From: Candidatus Segetimicrobium genomatis
GTDB taxonomy: Bacteria > Sysuimicrobiota > Sysuimicrobiia > Sysuimicrobiales > Segetimicrobiaceae
Direction: 5' to 3'
Length of the DNA: 48,967 bases
Assembly (NCBI GenBank): GCA_005882275.1
Contig: VBAK01000165.1
Location: forward strand, 1 to 48,967
The position numbers and the translations under genes were made by a program. This document shows, in pieces, positions 25,004-31,175 of this stretch. The notes beneath the pieces are model-generated. The model had not been told where the DNA came from. It did not search any database and saw only the letters and a program-made list of their open reading frames with translations. How positions within the stretch are numbered: position 1 is the stretch's first letter; the number at the start of each line of letters is the position of its first letter.

Positions 25004-25033
25004 ACATTACATTCCCATAATGGAATATGTCAA
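25004..25033 (-). promoter_or_regulatory. Promoter of the DUF899-VOC operon with a palindrome in the spacer
   Basis: On the minus strand TTGACA (25028-25033) is followed after 18 bases by TAATGT (25004-25009). The spacer is almost filled by ATTCC-N6-GGAAT (25011-25026), a 5-bp-arm inverted repeat. A dimeric regulator bound there would sit between the two polymerase contacts. The position suits repression, or MerR-like control. Confidence 0.6.
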
Positions 25034-25155
25034 TTGGAAAGAAGCAACCGCCCAAACCCTGTCGTTGGAGCCGGACTCGCAATCCATCGATCCTCTCTGT
25101 CACTACTTAGTCGAATGGAGAGGCTCGAAATCGACAAATCCGCCTAACCGGGTCC

Positions 25156-25180
25156 AGGGGTCTCCCTGATCTCTAGCCCC
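25156..25180 (+). repeat. 25-bp direct repeat, left copy
   Basis: AGGGGTCTCCCTGATCTCTA plus GCCCC. It matches 26055-26079 at 24 of 25 positions (G/A at one site). Similarity stops abruptly at both edges. The two copies bracket about 870 bp that contain the toxin-antitoxin pair. Confidence 0.85.
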
Positions 25181-25213
25181 TTCGAGTTATAGTTAGCTGA
25201 CGCTCGAAGGGGC
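25176..25213. repeat. Perfect 11-bp inverted repeat (hairpin)
   Basis: GCCCCTTCGAG (25176-25186) pairs with CTCGAAGGGGC (25203-25213) around a 16-base loop. It overlaps the end of the left direct repeat and lies about 50 bases downstream of the toxin gene stop. It could act as a terminator without a T-run, a protein site or a transposition relic. Confidence 0.6.
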
Positions 25214-25263
25214 AAGCCTGGGACTGTGTAAAGAGAGCTTATTCTCCCTCGACCAAATACGAC

Positions 25264-25551
25264 TCAAGTCGGCCGGCGGCGTTCCATGATCGCGTAGACG
25301 TCCCGTCGGCTGCGAATCGCCCATACCGTCACAGTGCGTTCTTGGATCTCGTAGCAGACGCGGTAGTCGCCAACCCGGTGTTTCCACAGCCCCGTCAAGG
25401 AGCGCCGAAGGCGCTCTCCATACCTGGCCGGTTCTGTCATCAGACGGCTCTCGATCGCACGCATGATGCGCGTCTGCATATTCCGTGGGATGCGGGGAAG
25501 GTCTTCAGTGACGGTTTCCGGGCGATACACCACCGAGTAGCCGGCGCTCAC
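25264..25551 (-). CDS. RelE/ParE-superfamily toxin
   Basis: A 95-residue protein with the RelE/StbE fold: SVVYRPETVTEDLPRIPRNM at the start, basic helices (RIMRAIESRL), and the core GLWKHRVGDYRVCYEIQERT followed by VTVWAIRSRRDVY. Toxins of this kind cut mRNA at the ribosome or, for ParE, poison gyrase; the RVGDYRVCYEI pattern favours the RelE-type RNases. Its GTG or ATG start lies 3 bases after the antitoxin stop, so the pair is one operon with the antitoxin first, the usual order for co-regulated type II systems. Confidence 0.9.
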   Translation of the reverse strand: MSAGYSVVYRPETVTEDLPRIPRNMQTRIMRAIESRLMTEPARYGERLRRSLTGLWKHRVGDYRVCYEIQERTVTVWAIRSRRDVYAIMERRRPT

Positions 25552-25554
25552 CGG

Positions 25555-25791
25555 CTACCTGGTCCTCAACCGCCGCTTGAGTTCCGCGTGGGGAATCGAC
25601 CGGGCTGGATTGTCCCGGCGTTCGGTGACGAGCGCTTCCAGAGCGGCGTCCTCCAGAAGCTCCAACGCTTCGCGCACCAGGTCGCGGACTTTTTGGGACA
25701 GCGACACGTGGTCGCGGTCGGCCAATCGCTTGACCGCCTTATAGACCGGAGGCTCCAACACAGTATTGATCCTTGGACGCGTGGATGGCAT
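25555..25791 (-). CDS. Ribbon-helix-helix antitoxin
   Basis: A 78-residue protein with an N-terminal RHH DNA-binding domain (RINTVLEPPVYKAVKRLADR, then SLSQKVRDLVREALELLED) and a basic C-terminal tail (IPHAELKRRLRTR) that would wrap the toxin. Such antitoxins neutralise the RelE-like partner and repress their own promoter. The ATG at 25791 has GAGGGTGAG upstream. A candidate promoter with two AGTGT half-sites spaced one helical turn apart lies at 25810-25839. Confidence 0.88.
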   Translation of the reverse strand: MPSTRPRINTVLEPPVYKAVKRLADRDHVSLSQKVRDLVREALELLEDAALEALVTERRDNPARSIPHAELKRRLRTR

Positions 25792-25809
25792 GAACTCTCA
25801 CCCTCGCGG

Positions 25810-25839
25810 AGTGTACCACAAGTGTTCAACCTCGATCAA
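25810..25839 (-). promoter_or_regulatory. Promoter/operator of the toxin-antitoxin operon
   Basis: On the minus strand TTGATC (25834-25839), an 18-base spacer and TACACT (25810-25815). AGTGT occurs at 25810-25814 and 25821-25825 on the plus strand, 11 bases apart, suiting cooperative binding of an RHH dimer of dimers over the -10 region. Confidence 0.55.
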
Positions 25840-25855
25840 GGTCGCTGAGATGACT

Positions 25856-25999
25856 TTACCTGGAGAACCAACTGGCTACGCACGGCTCAAGCCACATCAC
25901 ACCCAGGATGACGGTAACGACGAACCCGGGGATGATGAGTCCCCATACGGCGATGCCACCCCACCAGGATAGAGAGAGCAGGATCGAAACTGGGGTGGA
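25856..25999 (-). pseudogene. Possible relic or CTG-started small membrane protein
   Basis: On the minus strand an open frame between a TGA (26000-26002) and a TAA (25856-25858) encodes a membrane-helix-like peptide: LSLSWWGGIAVWGLIIPGFV followed by VTVILGVMWLEPCVASWFSR. The hydrophobic stretch, Trp flanks and a terminal charged/Trp segment look like a real small membrane protein. It has no ATG, GTG or TTG ahead of the helix; only a CTG at 25979-25981 would allow a full-length product. It may be a truncated relic or a sequence with a missing 5' part. Function unknown. Confidence 0.35.
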
Positions 26000-26075
26000 T
26001 CAAAAAGCCATCCTCAAGGAGATCGAGGACCTACGAGACCAGTTGACCGAGCAGAGGGGTCTCCCTAATCTCTAG
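25953..26075 (+). CDS. Possible 40-residue coiled-coil peptide
   Basis: ATG at 25953 (or GTG at 25995) opens a short frame that ends at the TAG at 26073-26075, inside the right direct repeat. The C-terminal half is strongly heptad-like: VDQKAILKEIEDLRDQLTEQ, then RGLPNL. The left direct repeat in the equivalent frame would end RGLPDL-stop, so the repeat could be the duplicated 3' end of a gene. There is no good ribosome binding site, and the frame is antisense to the membrane-like open frame. Expression is unproven. Confidence 0.3.
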   Translation: MPPHQDRESRIETGVDQKAILKEIEDLRDQLTEQRGLPNL

Positions 26076-26079
26076 CCCC
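26055..26079 (+). repeat. 25-bp direct repeat, right copy
   Basis: Differs from the left copy (25156-25180) at one position. It lies 34 bases beyond the 3' end of tRNA-Gln but does not include any tRNA sequence. Confidence 0.85.
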
Positions 26080-26113
26080 GATCTCGACCGAGCCGGAGGA
26101 CTGACCTAACAAA

Positions 26114-26187
26114 TGGCTGGGGGAGGAGGATTCGAACCCCCGCTAACGGGTCCAGAGCCCGTCGTCCTACCGCTAGACGATCCCCCA
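26114..26187 (-). tRNA. tRNA-Gln (anticodon CTG)
   Basis: Minus-strand acceptor TGGGGGA pairs with TCCCCCA, then G and an encoded CCA (26114-26116). The D-arm has TCTAGCGGTAGGAC. The anticodon stem ACGGG/CCCGT encloses CTCTGGA with anticodon CTG. The T-arm is GGGGG-TTCGAAT-CCTCC with one G-T pair. All arms form. Confidence 0.97.
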
Positions 26188-26206
26188 GTACGTGCGGAGC
26201 GTCCTC

Positions 26207-26236
26207 ATTATATGAGCCCCGGAGGATGGGTGTCAA
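26207..26236 (-). promoter_or_regulatory. Consensus promoter of tRNA-Gln
   Basis: On the minus strand a perfect TTGACA (26231-26236), an 18-base spacer and a perfect TATAAT (26207-26212), ending 20 bases before the tRNA 5' end. This is the best housekeeping promoter in the window and shows that the organism uses the standard sigma-70 consensus. Confidence 0.85.
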
Positions 26237-26264
26237 CGCACGGGCCATGTGATACCATCGCCTC

Positions 26265-26495
26265 ATGAACACGCGGCGCCGGAAGGACTCAAGCCATGAG
26301 GAGCGAGCGGCGGACCCGCAGACCCCCGGCGAGATCCGCGATGCCACCCTGCCCTGCCCGCAGTGCCGCGGAGAGATGCACCCGATGTTCCTCTATGAGG
26401 ACCGCGAGCCCGATGTCTGGCTGTGCTTTGCGTGCGGCCACCTGGAGTGGCTCGACCCCGGCCCGGGGCGGGCTATCCCCTCGGTAGATCAGTAA
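26265..26495 (+). CDS. Small zinc-ribbon protein
   Basis: A 76-residue protein with one four-cysteine zinc ribbon, CPQC near residue 31 and CFAC near residue 54, separated by MHPMFLYEDREPDVWL. The N-terminal 25 residues are charged and probably disordered. Such mini zinc ribbons often bind nucleic acid or other proteins; the function is not known. No convincing Shine-Dalgarno precedes the ATG at 26265. It is divergent from tRNA-Gln and convergent with gltX, 20 bases from its stop. Confidence 0.7.
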   Translation: MNTRRRKDSSHEERAADPQTPGEIRDATLPCPQCRGEMHPMFLYEDREPDVWLCFACGHLEWLDPGPGRAIPSVDQ

Positions 26496-26515
26496 GCCGC
26501 GCCGTAGTTTCGACC

Positions 26516-28030
26516 CTATCCTCTCGGGGCCGCGGAGGGCCCTGCGGACTCGATGAGCGCGATCGCCCGATCCAGCCGCGCGAGCACGCGCTCCTTCCCC
26601 AGCACCTCGATCAGCTCGAACAGTCCGGGCCCGACGGTCTTCCCGGTGAGCGCCACCCGGAGGGGATGGATCACGTCTTTGGCCGCCACCCCTCCCTGCG
26701 CCGCCGCCCCGCGCACCGCCGCCTCGATCGCGGCCAGGGTCCATGAGGGGAGCGCGCCGAGGGCGGCGCGGGCGCGCCGGAGGAGATTGGCGACTCCGGG
26801 GGCGCTGAGGACCTTCTGGACCGCCTCGGGATCATATGCCACGTCGCGGAAGAAGAACTCCCCATACGTCACCACATCTCCGGGAAGCCTGAGCCGCTCC
26901 CCCATGATCGCCACCACGCGGCCGACGTAGGCGCGCACGTCCGGGCTTACCTCGCCGTTGAGGAGGTGCTCGTCCTTCAGGAACGCGACCACGAGGTCGA
27001 TCACGCGGTCCGGATTCTCGCGGTACGCCGCCTGCATGTACTCACCGTTCATCCAGTTGAGCTTCTGGATGTCGAAGACCGCCGCGCTCTTTCCCATCTC
27101 CTCGATCCGGAAGCGCTCGATCAGGTCCGGGACCGTGAACAGTTCCCGGCCGTCCTCCGGGTACCATCCCATCAGGGCGAAAAAGTTCACCAGCGCTTCG
27201 GGGAGATAGCCCAGCCGCGCGTAGTCGCGCACCGACGTGTCGCCGTGCCGCTTGCTGAGCTTCTTCCGGTCCACGCCCAGGAGCACCGGCAGGTGGGCGA
27301 CCCGGGGCGGTGCCCACCCGAACGCCTCGTACATCAAGAACTGCCGGGGGGTGTTGGAGAGGTGCTCCGAGCCCCGGACGATGTGCGTCATCTGCATGCC
27401 GCGGTCGTCGACGACGTTGGCGAAGTTGTAGAGCGGCGTGCCGTCGGACCGCTGGATGATGAAGTCGTCGAGATCCGCCGGCGCGAACTCCACGCGCCCG
27501 AGCACGAGGTCCTCGACGACGATGGTCGGGTGCCCCTCGGGAACCCGAAACCGGAGCGTGGCCACCCGGCCGCCGGCCTCCCGCTGCCGCCGCTCCGCCT
27601 CCGAGAGGTTCCGGCAGCGGCCGACATACCGGTACGGGCGGTGCTCCGCGATCGCCTGCTCGCGGTCCGCCTCCAACTCCTCGCGCGTACAGTAGCAGGG
27701 GTAGGCGGCCCCGCGCGCGCGCAGGATCCCCGCGTGTTCGTGGTAGAGCGCGCTCCGCTCCGTCTGCCGGTACGGCCCGTACGGCCCCCCGGTATCGGGT
27801 CCCTCGTCCCAGTCGATCCCCAGCCACCGCAGGTCCTCGATGATCGCCGCTTCGAAGGCTTCGGTGGACCGGTCCCGGTCGGTGTCCTCGATCCGGATGA
27901 CGAACTGCCCCTGGTAGTGGCGCGCGAACAGCCAGTTGAAAAACGCCATCCAGGCGCCCCCCACGTGCAGATACCCGGTGGGGCTGGGCGCGTACCGGGT
28001 GCGGACTTGGCCCGTGACTTCCTGCGTCAC
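26516..28030 (-). CDS. gltX: Glutamate--tRNA ligase
   Basis: A 504-residue class I aminoacyl-tRNA synthetase that charges tRNA-Glu, and tRNA-Gln where GatCAB is used. The HIGH-type motif is in YAPSPTGYLHVGGAW and the KMSKS-type motif is KKLSKRHGD. The Zn-region style CYCTREEL and the C-terminal anticodon-binding helical domain are present. The GTG at 28030 (MTQEVTGQVRTRYAPSPTG) is preferred; the frame runs 12 codons further upstream with basic residues that are not family-like. The gene follows prs on the same strand after 51 bases that start with a copy of the dispersed repeat. It ends convergent with the small zinc-ribbon gene. Confidence 0.95.
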   Translation of the reverse strand: MTQEVTGQVRTRYAPSPTGYLHVGGAWMAFFNWLFARHYQGQFVIRIEDTDRDRSTEAFEAAIIEDLRWLGIDWDEGPDTGGPYGPYRQTERSALYHEHAGILRARGAAYPCYCTREELEADREQAIAEHRPYRYVGRCRNLSEAERRQREAGGRVATLRFRVPEGHPTIVVEDLVLGRVEFAPADLDDFIIQRSDGTPLYNFANVVDDRGMQMTHIVRGSEHLSNTPRQFLMYEAFGWAPPRVAHLPVLLGVDRKKLSKRHGDTSVRDYARLGYLPEALVNFFALMGWYPEDGRELFTVPDLIERFRIEEMGKSAAVFDIQKLNWMNGEYMQAAYRENPDRVIDLVVAFLKDEHLLNGEVSPDVRAYVGRVVAIMGERLRLPGDVVTYGEFFFRDVAYDPEAVQKVLSAPGVANLLRRARAALGALPSWTLAAIEAAVRGAAAQGGVAAKDVIHPLRVALTGKTVGPGLFELIEVLGKERVLARLDRAIALIESAGPSAAPRG

Positions 28031-28068
28031 GCTGCCAGGGTAGCATAGCCGCCGGCGCAGGCGCAAAC

Positions 28069-28083
28069 CGCTTCGATCGGCTT
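28069..28083 (-). repeat. Dispersed repeat, short copy at the prs stop codon
   Basis: On the minus strand AAGCCGATCGAAGCG, identical to 541-555. It overlaps the TAA stop of prs and lies in the prs-gltX gap. The purine-rich second half of the repeat is missing here. Confidence 0.6.
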
Positions 28084-29011
28084 ACGTGAACAGCGTGCTC
28101 ACCGATTCGTTGAGGTGGATGTTGCGGATGGCGCGGGCGAGCAGGGGCGCGGCGGAGAGGATGCGCATCCGGTCCGTTCGCAGCTCCGGGGGGATCGGGA
28201 TGCTGTTGGTGAACGCGAACTCCTGCACGTCGTCGCGGTCCAGCGCCTTCGCCACGGGGCCGGCCAGCACGGCATGGGTGGCGCAGACGTACGCTTCCGG
28301 CCGCGCGCCGTGCGCGATCAGGGCGTCCAGGGCGCTCGCGAGGGTCCCGCCCGTCGAGATGATCCGGTCGATGAGAATCGGAATCCGCCCCTCCACTTCG
28401 CCGACCACCTGCACCGTCTGCTTCGCGTCCGGGCCCAGGCGGCGCTGGAAGACGACCGACAGCGGCAGCCGCAGCCGCTCGGCCAGGCGGTAGGCGACCT
28501 TGACGGCCCCGTCGTCGGGCGCGACGACGACGGCCGGGGGCAGGGCCTTCTCCTGCAGGTACTCGGTGAAGAGCGGCAGCGCCCGCAGATGGTCCACCGG
28601 AATGTTGAAGAAGCCCTCGATCTGATCGGCGTCCAGATCCAGCGCCAGGATCCGGTGCACCCCCGCGCTCTGGAGGAGATCGGCCACGAGCCGTCCGGTG
28701 ATCGGCTCGCGGGGCGCGTGCTTCTTGTCCTGGCGCGCGTACCCGTAGTACGGCATCACCGCGGTGATGCGCCCGGCCGAGGCCCGGCGGAGCGCGTCCA
28801 CCATCACCAGCAGTTCCACGAGGTTCTCGTTGACCGGGGAACAGGTGGGCTGGATGACGAACACGTCTTCCCCGCGGACGCTTTCCTCGAACCGGGCGTA
28901 GATCTCGCCGTCCTCGAACCGCCGAATCGTGACCTGGCCCAGGGCCAACGTCAGCCCGTCGGCAACTTCCTGCCCGAGGGGGCGGTTCGCGGTGCCGCAG
29001 AAAACCTTCAG
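28082..29011 (-). CDS. prs: Divergent ribose-phosphate pyrophosphokinase paralogue
   Basis: A 309-residue PRPP synthetase-fold protein. The family N terminus (KVFCGTANRPLGQEVADGLT) precedes RRFEDGEIYARFEESVRG and the ATP-site element YYGYARQDKK. That N terminus lies upstream of any ATG, GTG or TTG in frame; the best start is a CTG at 29011, overlapping the TGA of spoVS (CTGA), while TTG 28948 would delete conserved residues. Two usual catalytic or substrate residues differ: the metal/ATP His of the DLHA motif is D127 (DLDADQIEGFF), and the PRPP loop usually written DDIxDTGGT reads DRIISTGGT from D215. It may be a regulatory or altered-activity paralogue like mammalian PRPP-synthetase-associated proteins. 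The context (spoVS upstream, gltX downstream) is also not the usual glmU-prs-pth. Confidence 0.85.
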   Translation of the reverse strand: MKVFCGTANRPLGQEVADGLTLALGQVTIRRFEDGEIYARFEESVRGEDVFVIQPTCSPVNENLVELLVMVDALRRASAGRITAVMPYYGYARQDKKHAPREPITGRLVADLLQSAGVHRILALDLDADQIEGFFNIPVDHLRALPLFTEYLQEKALPPAVVVAPDDGAVKVAYRLAERLRLPLSVVFQRRLGPDAKQTVQVVGEVEGRIPILIDRIISTGGTLASALDALIAHGARPEAYVCATHAVLAGPVAKALDRDDVQEFAFTNSIPIPPELRTDRMRILSAAPLLARAIRNIHLNESVSTLFT

Positions 29012-29271
29012 CGGGCCTGCACCATGAACCGAATGGCCGTGCGCTCCTCGCCGTCGATCTCGACTTTGGTGAACGCGGGGATGGCGATGAGGTCGATCCC
29101 GTTCGGCGCGACGAACCCGCGGGTGATCGCGATCGCCTTGACCGCCTGGTTCACCGCGCCGGCGCCGATCGCCTGAATCTCAACCTCTCCCTTTTCGCGG
29201 AGCACGGCGGCGAGCGCCCCGGCGACGGCCTTGGGTTTGGAGTCGGCTGAGACCCTGAGACACTCCCCCAT
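29008..29271 (-). CDS. spoVS: Stage V sporulation protein S homologue
   Basis: An 87-residue Alba-like protein matching SpoVS almost end to end: LRVSADSKPKAVAGALAAVL, then EIQAIGAGAVNQAVKAIAIT, then RGFVAPNGIDLIAIPAF and DGEERTAIRFMV. In Bacillus it affects septation and coat assembly, but the family is widespread in non-spore-formers (Deinococcota, Armatimonadota and others), where it probably binds nucleic acid. AAGGAG stands ten bases before the ATG. The TGA overlaps the proposed CTG start of prs, so expression of the two is likely linked. Confidence 0.95.
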   Translation of the reverse strand: MGECLRVSADSKPKAVAGALAAVLREKGEVEIQAIGAGAVNQAVKAIAITRGFVAPNGIDLIAIPAFTKVEIDGEERTAIRFMVQAR

Positions 29272-29367
29272 GCCGTGTGTGCTCCTTGGCCTGCTGCGGC
29301 GATCCGGCCGGGTGCCCGCCCCTATTCCATGATCCCGAGGGGAACTCCTCCTGACACCCGCCTGCCG

Positions 29368-30105
29368 TCAACGCGCGCCGTTGCGCCATCGTTCTTGCCA
29401 GATAGTTGCGATAAACTGCGGGATCGCGAGCTGCCGGCCGAAACGGCGGGGCTGGCGGATGAGCCGGTAGCACCACTCCAACCCCAGCGTCTGCACGACG
29501 CGCGGAGCCCGGGCCACCCTCCCCGCCCAGACGTCCAGCGATCCGCCCACCCCGATCGCCACCGGCACCGCCAGGGAGGCGAGATGACGATCGAGCCAGC
29601 GCTCCTGCCTGGGGCTTCCCAACCCCGCCAGCAGCAGCGTGGGCGCGGCCGCGCGAATGGCCTCCAGCACGGGCGGCTCCTCCCCGAGCCCGAAGAATCC
29701 GTGCGCCGTCCCCGCGATCACGATGCCGGGATGGAGGCTGCAGAGGCGCACGGCCGCCTGCTCGGCGACGCCCGGCGGTCCGCCCAGCAAGAAGACCCGC
29801 CATCCGCGCTTCGCTCCCTCTCCGCACAGCCGGTCCGCGAGGTCGATCCCGGCAACGCGGCCCGGCATGTGCCGCCCCAGCTGGCGGGCGCCCCAGACCA
29901 CGCCGATCCCGTCGGGGACGACCAGCGCGGCCCGGTGGAGGATCTCCCGAAGGTCGGGGTCGCCCCGCGCCCGCATGATCAGTTCGACATTGGCGGTCAC
30001 CACGAGGTGGGGGCCGGGATCACCGGCCAGGCCGGCGGCCGCCGCGACCGCCCCGTCGAGGTCGACGGGATCGACGCCCACACCGAGCACGTCGACCCGG
30101 GTCAT
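29368..30105 (-). CDS. tagA: WecG/TagA/CpsF-family glycosyltransferase
   Basis: A 245-residue GT26 enzyme that transfers ManNAc or a related sugar onto a lipid-linked GlcNAc during synthesis of wall teichoic acid-like or secondary wall polymers. Diagnostic elements: VVTANVELIMRARGDPDLRE, VPDGIGVVWGAR, FLLGGPPGVAEQAA, and LLAGLGSPRQERWLDRH followed by VGVGGSLDVWAGRVARAP. The C terminus (GLEWCYRLIRQPRRFGRQ) is a membrane-associating tail typical of the family. The ATG at 30105 overlaps the csaB stop as ATGA. Together with csaB it points to a pyruvylated ManNAc-containing wall polymer. Confidence 0.93.
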   Translation of the reverse strand: MTRVDVLGVGVDPVDLDGAVAAAAGLAGDPGPHLVVTANVELIMRARGDPDLREILHRAALVVPDGIGVVWGARQLGRHMPGRVAGIDLADRLCGEGAKRGWRVFLLGGPPGVAEQAAVRLCSLHPGIVIAGTAHGFFGLGEEPPVLEAIRAAAPTLLLAGLGSPRQERWLDRHLASLAVPVAIGVGGSLDVWAGRVARAPRVVQTLGLEWCYRLIRQPRRFGRQLAIPQFIATIWQERWRNGAR

Positions 30106-31175
30106 GCCGCGAGCCCGGCCACGAGCCAAGGGGCCAGGGCGGCGCGGGCTCGAAGCGGGGCCACGGCGGCGAGGAGACGCGCGCGGCGTCCGGCGAGACC
30201 GCCCGCCGTCTCCTCGATCACCCCGGCGAGCGATTCGACCGAGAGGGCGCCGACGTCGAGCGCGGGCTCGCCCAGTTCGCGGGCAAACGCGCTGACCTTC
30301 GGATCATACGCCAGCGAGATCATCGGCACGCCGTGGATCGCGGCGAAGATGAGCGCGTGGAGACGCATGCCAACCACGAGGCCGAGGGCGCCAAAGAGCG
30401 CCAGCATCTCGCGCGGACGCAGCGGGGTCCGGACCGGACCGGCCGCCGGCCCGATCTCCGCGGCCAGGCGCTCGGCCACCGCCAGATCCCGCGGCGGGTG
30501 CATCGGCAGACAGACCCAGCGGGCTCGGCACCGCTCCGCCGCAAGCCGGGCGGCCGCGGAGACCGTGCCGAGCCAGCGCTCGTGATTCCATGCCCGGACG
30601 GCGAGCCCGAAGTGGACTCCACCTCCCCACCGGGCCTGCTCGGCCGCTACGGTGGGTGACCATTCCGGGGTGAGGAGCAGCGCGGGGTCGGCGGCGAGCG
30701 CGACGGGCGGCCGGTCGACGCCCAACGCGGCCAGGGTGGTGAGGGACTCCCGGTCCCGCAGCGTGATGAGGTCGACGGCGTTCAACACCCGGCGGACGGC
30801 CGACCGCGCCAGCCGCCCGCGCAGCGGCCCGATCCCCTGCGCGTAGAGCGCCGTCCTCCGGCCGAGGCGCTGGGCCAGCGCGAGCACCGCGAGGTAGTAC
30901 CAGGGGCTGCGCCAGGACGTGACATCCTGGAACAGGCTTCCGCCCCCGGACAGGCAGAGATCGCATCGCCGCAGCGCCTGCGCGAGGGCCCGGGGATGGC
31001 TGCGGGGGATCGCCCGGACCCCGTAGGCGCCCGCGGTCGCTCCGGGGCTGGCCGAGAGCACGGCGATGTCGACGTGCGGACTCCGCGCGCGAAGGGCATC
31101 CACGGTGGCTCCCAGCACCGCTTCGTCCCCCAGGTTGTTGAACCCGTAGTAGCCGGACAGGAGCAGCCGGCTCAT
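30102..31175 (-). CDS. csaB: Polysaccharide pyruvyl transferase CsaB
   Basis: A 357-residue PS_pyruv_trans enzyme, which adds ketal-linked pyruvate to a wall polymer so that SLH-domain proteins can attach. Visible family features: LLLSGYYGFNNLGDEAVLGA at the N terminus, DLCLSGGGSLFQDVTSWRSP, LYAQGIGPLRGRL, LRDRES, and GLVVGMRLHALIFAAIHGVP with SLAYDPKVSAFARELG near the C terminus. The ATG at 31175 overlaps the stop of the DUF5693 gene as ATGA, and its own stop overlaps tagA. An SLH-domain protein is encoded at 16514-17026, so a complete attachment pathway can be read in the window. Confidence 0.95.
   Translation of the reverse strand: MSRLLLSGYYGFNNLGDEAVLGATVDALRARSPHVDIAVLSASPGATAGAYGVRAIPRSHPRALAQALRRCDLCLSGGGSLFQDVTSWRSPWYYLAVLALAQRLGRRTALYAQGIGPLRGRLARSAVRRVLNAVDLITLRDRESLTTLAALGVDRPPVALAADPALLLTPEWSPTVAAEQARWGGGVHFGLAVRAWNHERWLGTVSAAARLAAERCRARWVCLPMHPPRDLAVAERLAAEIGPAAGPVRTPLRPREMLALFGALGLVVGMRLHALIFAAIHGVPMISLAYDPKVSAFARELGEPALDVGALSVESLAGVIEETAGGLAGRRARLLAAVAPLRARAALAPWLVAGLAA

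Larger units (their letters stand above)
24960..25263. other. Intergenic stretch with promoter, palindrome, direct repeat and hairpin
   Basis: No gene was recognised in these 304 bases. They hold the DUF899-VOC promoter (25004-25033), the first copy of a 25-bp direct repeat (25156-25180) and a perfect 11-bp inverted repeat (25176-25213). Short open frames between 25020 and 25150 have no ribosome binding site and no recognisable product. Base composition is visibly less GC-rich than in the flanking core genes. Confidence 0.6.
25792..26113. other. Intergenic stretch between toxin-antitoxin operon and tRNA-Gln
   Basis: These 322 bases hold the antitoxin promoter, two overlapping short open frames on opposite strands (25856-25999 minus, 25953-26075 plus) and the right copy of the 25-bp direct repeat. 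No established gene was recognised. Confidence 0.6.

Noticed and set aside
24938-25147. Short plus-strand genes upstream of the toxin-antitoxin pair
   Set aside because: Three overlapping frames with no ribosome binding site and no recognisable product; they overlap the DUF899 promoter.
25156-26187. Attachment sites of an integrative element at tRNA-Gln
   Set aside because: The repeat does not include tRNA sequence and no integrase gene lies inside. A small insertion or duplication fits better.
28031-28066. A 12-codon N-terminal extension of gltX
   Set aside because: The extra Arg/Leu-rich residues are not family-like; the GTG at 28030 starts the usual GltX N terminus.
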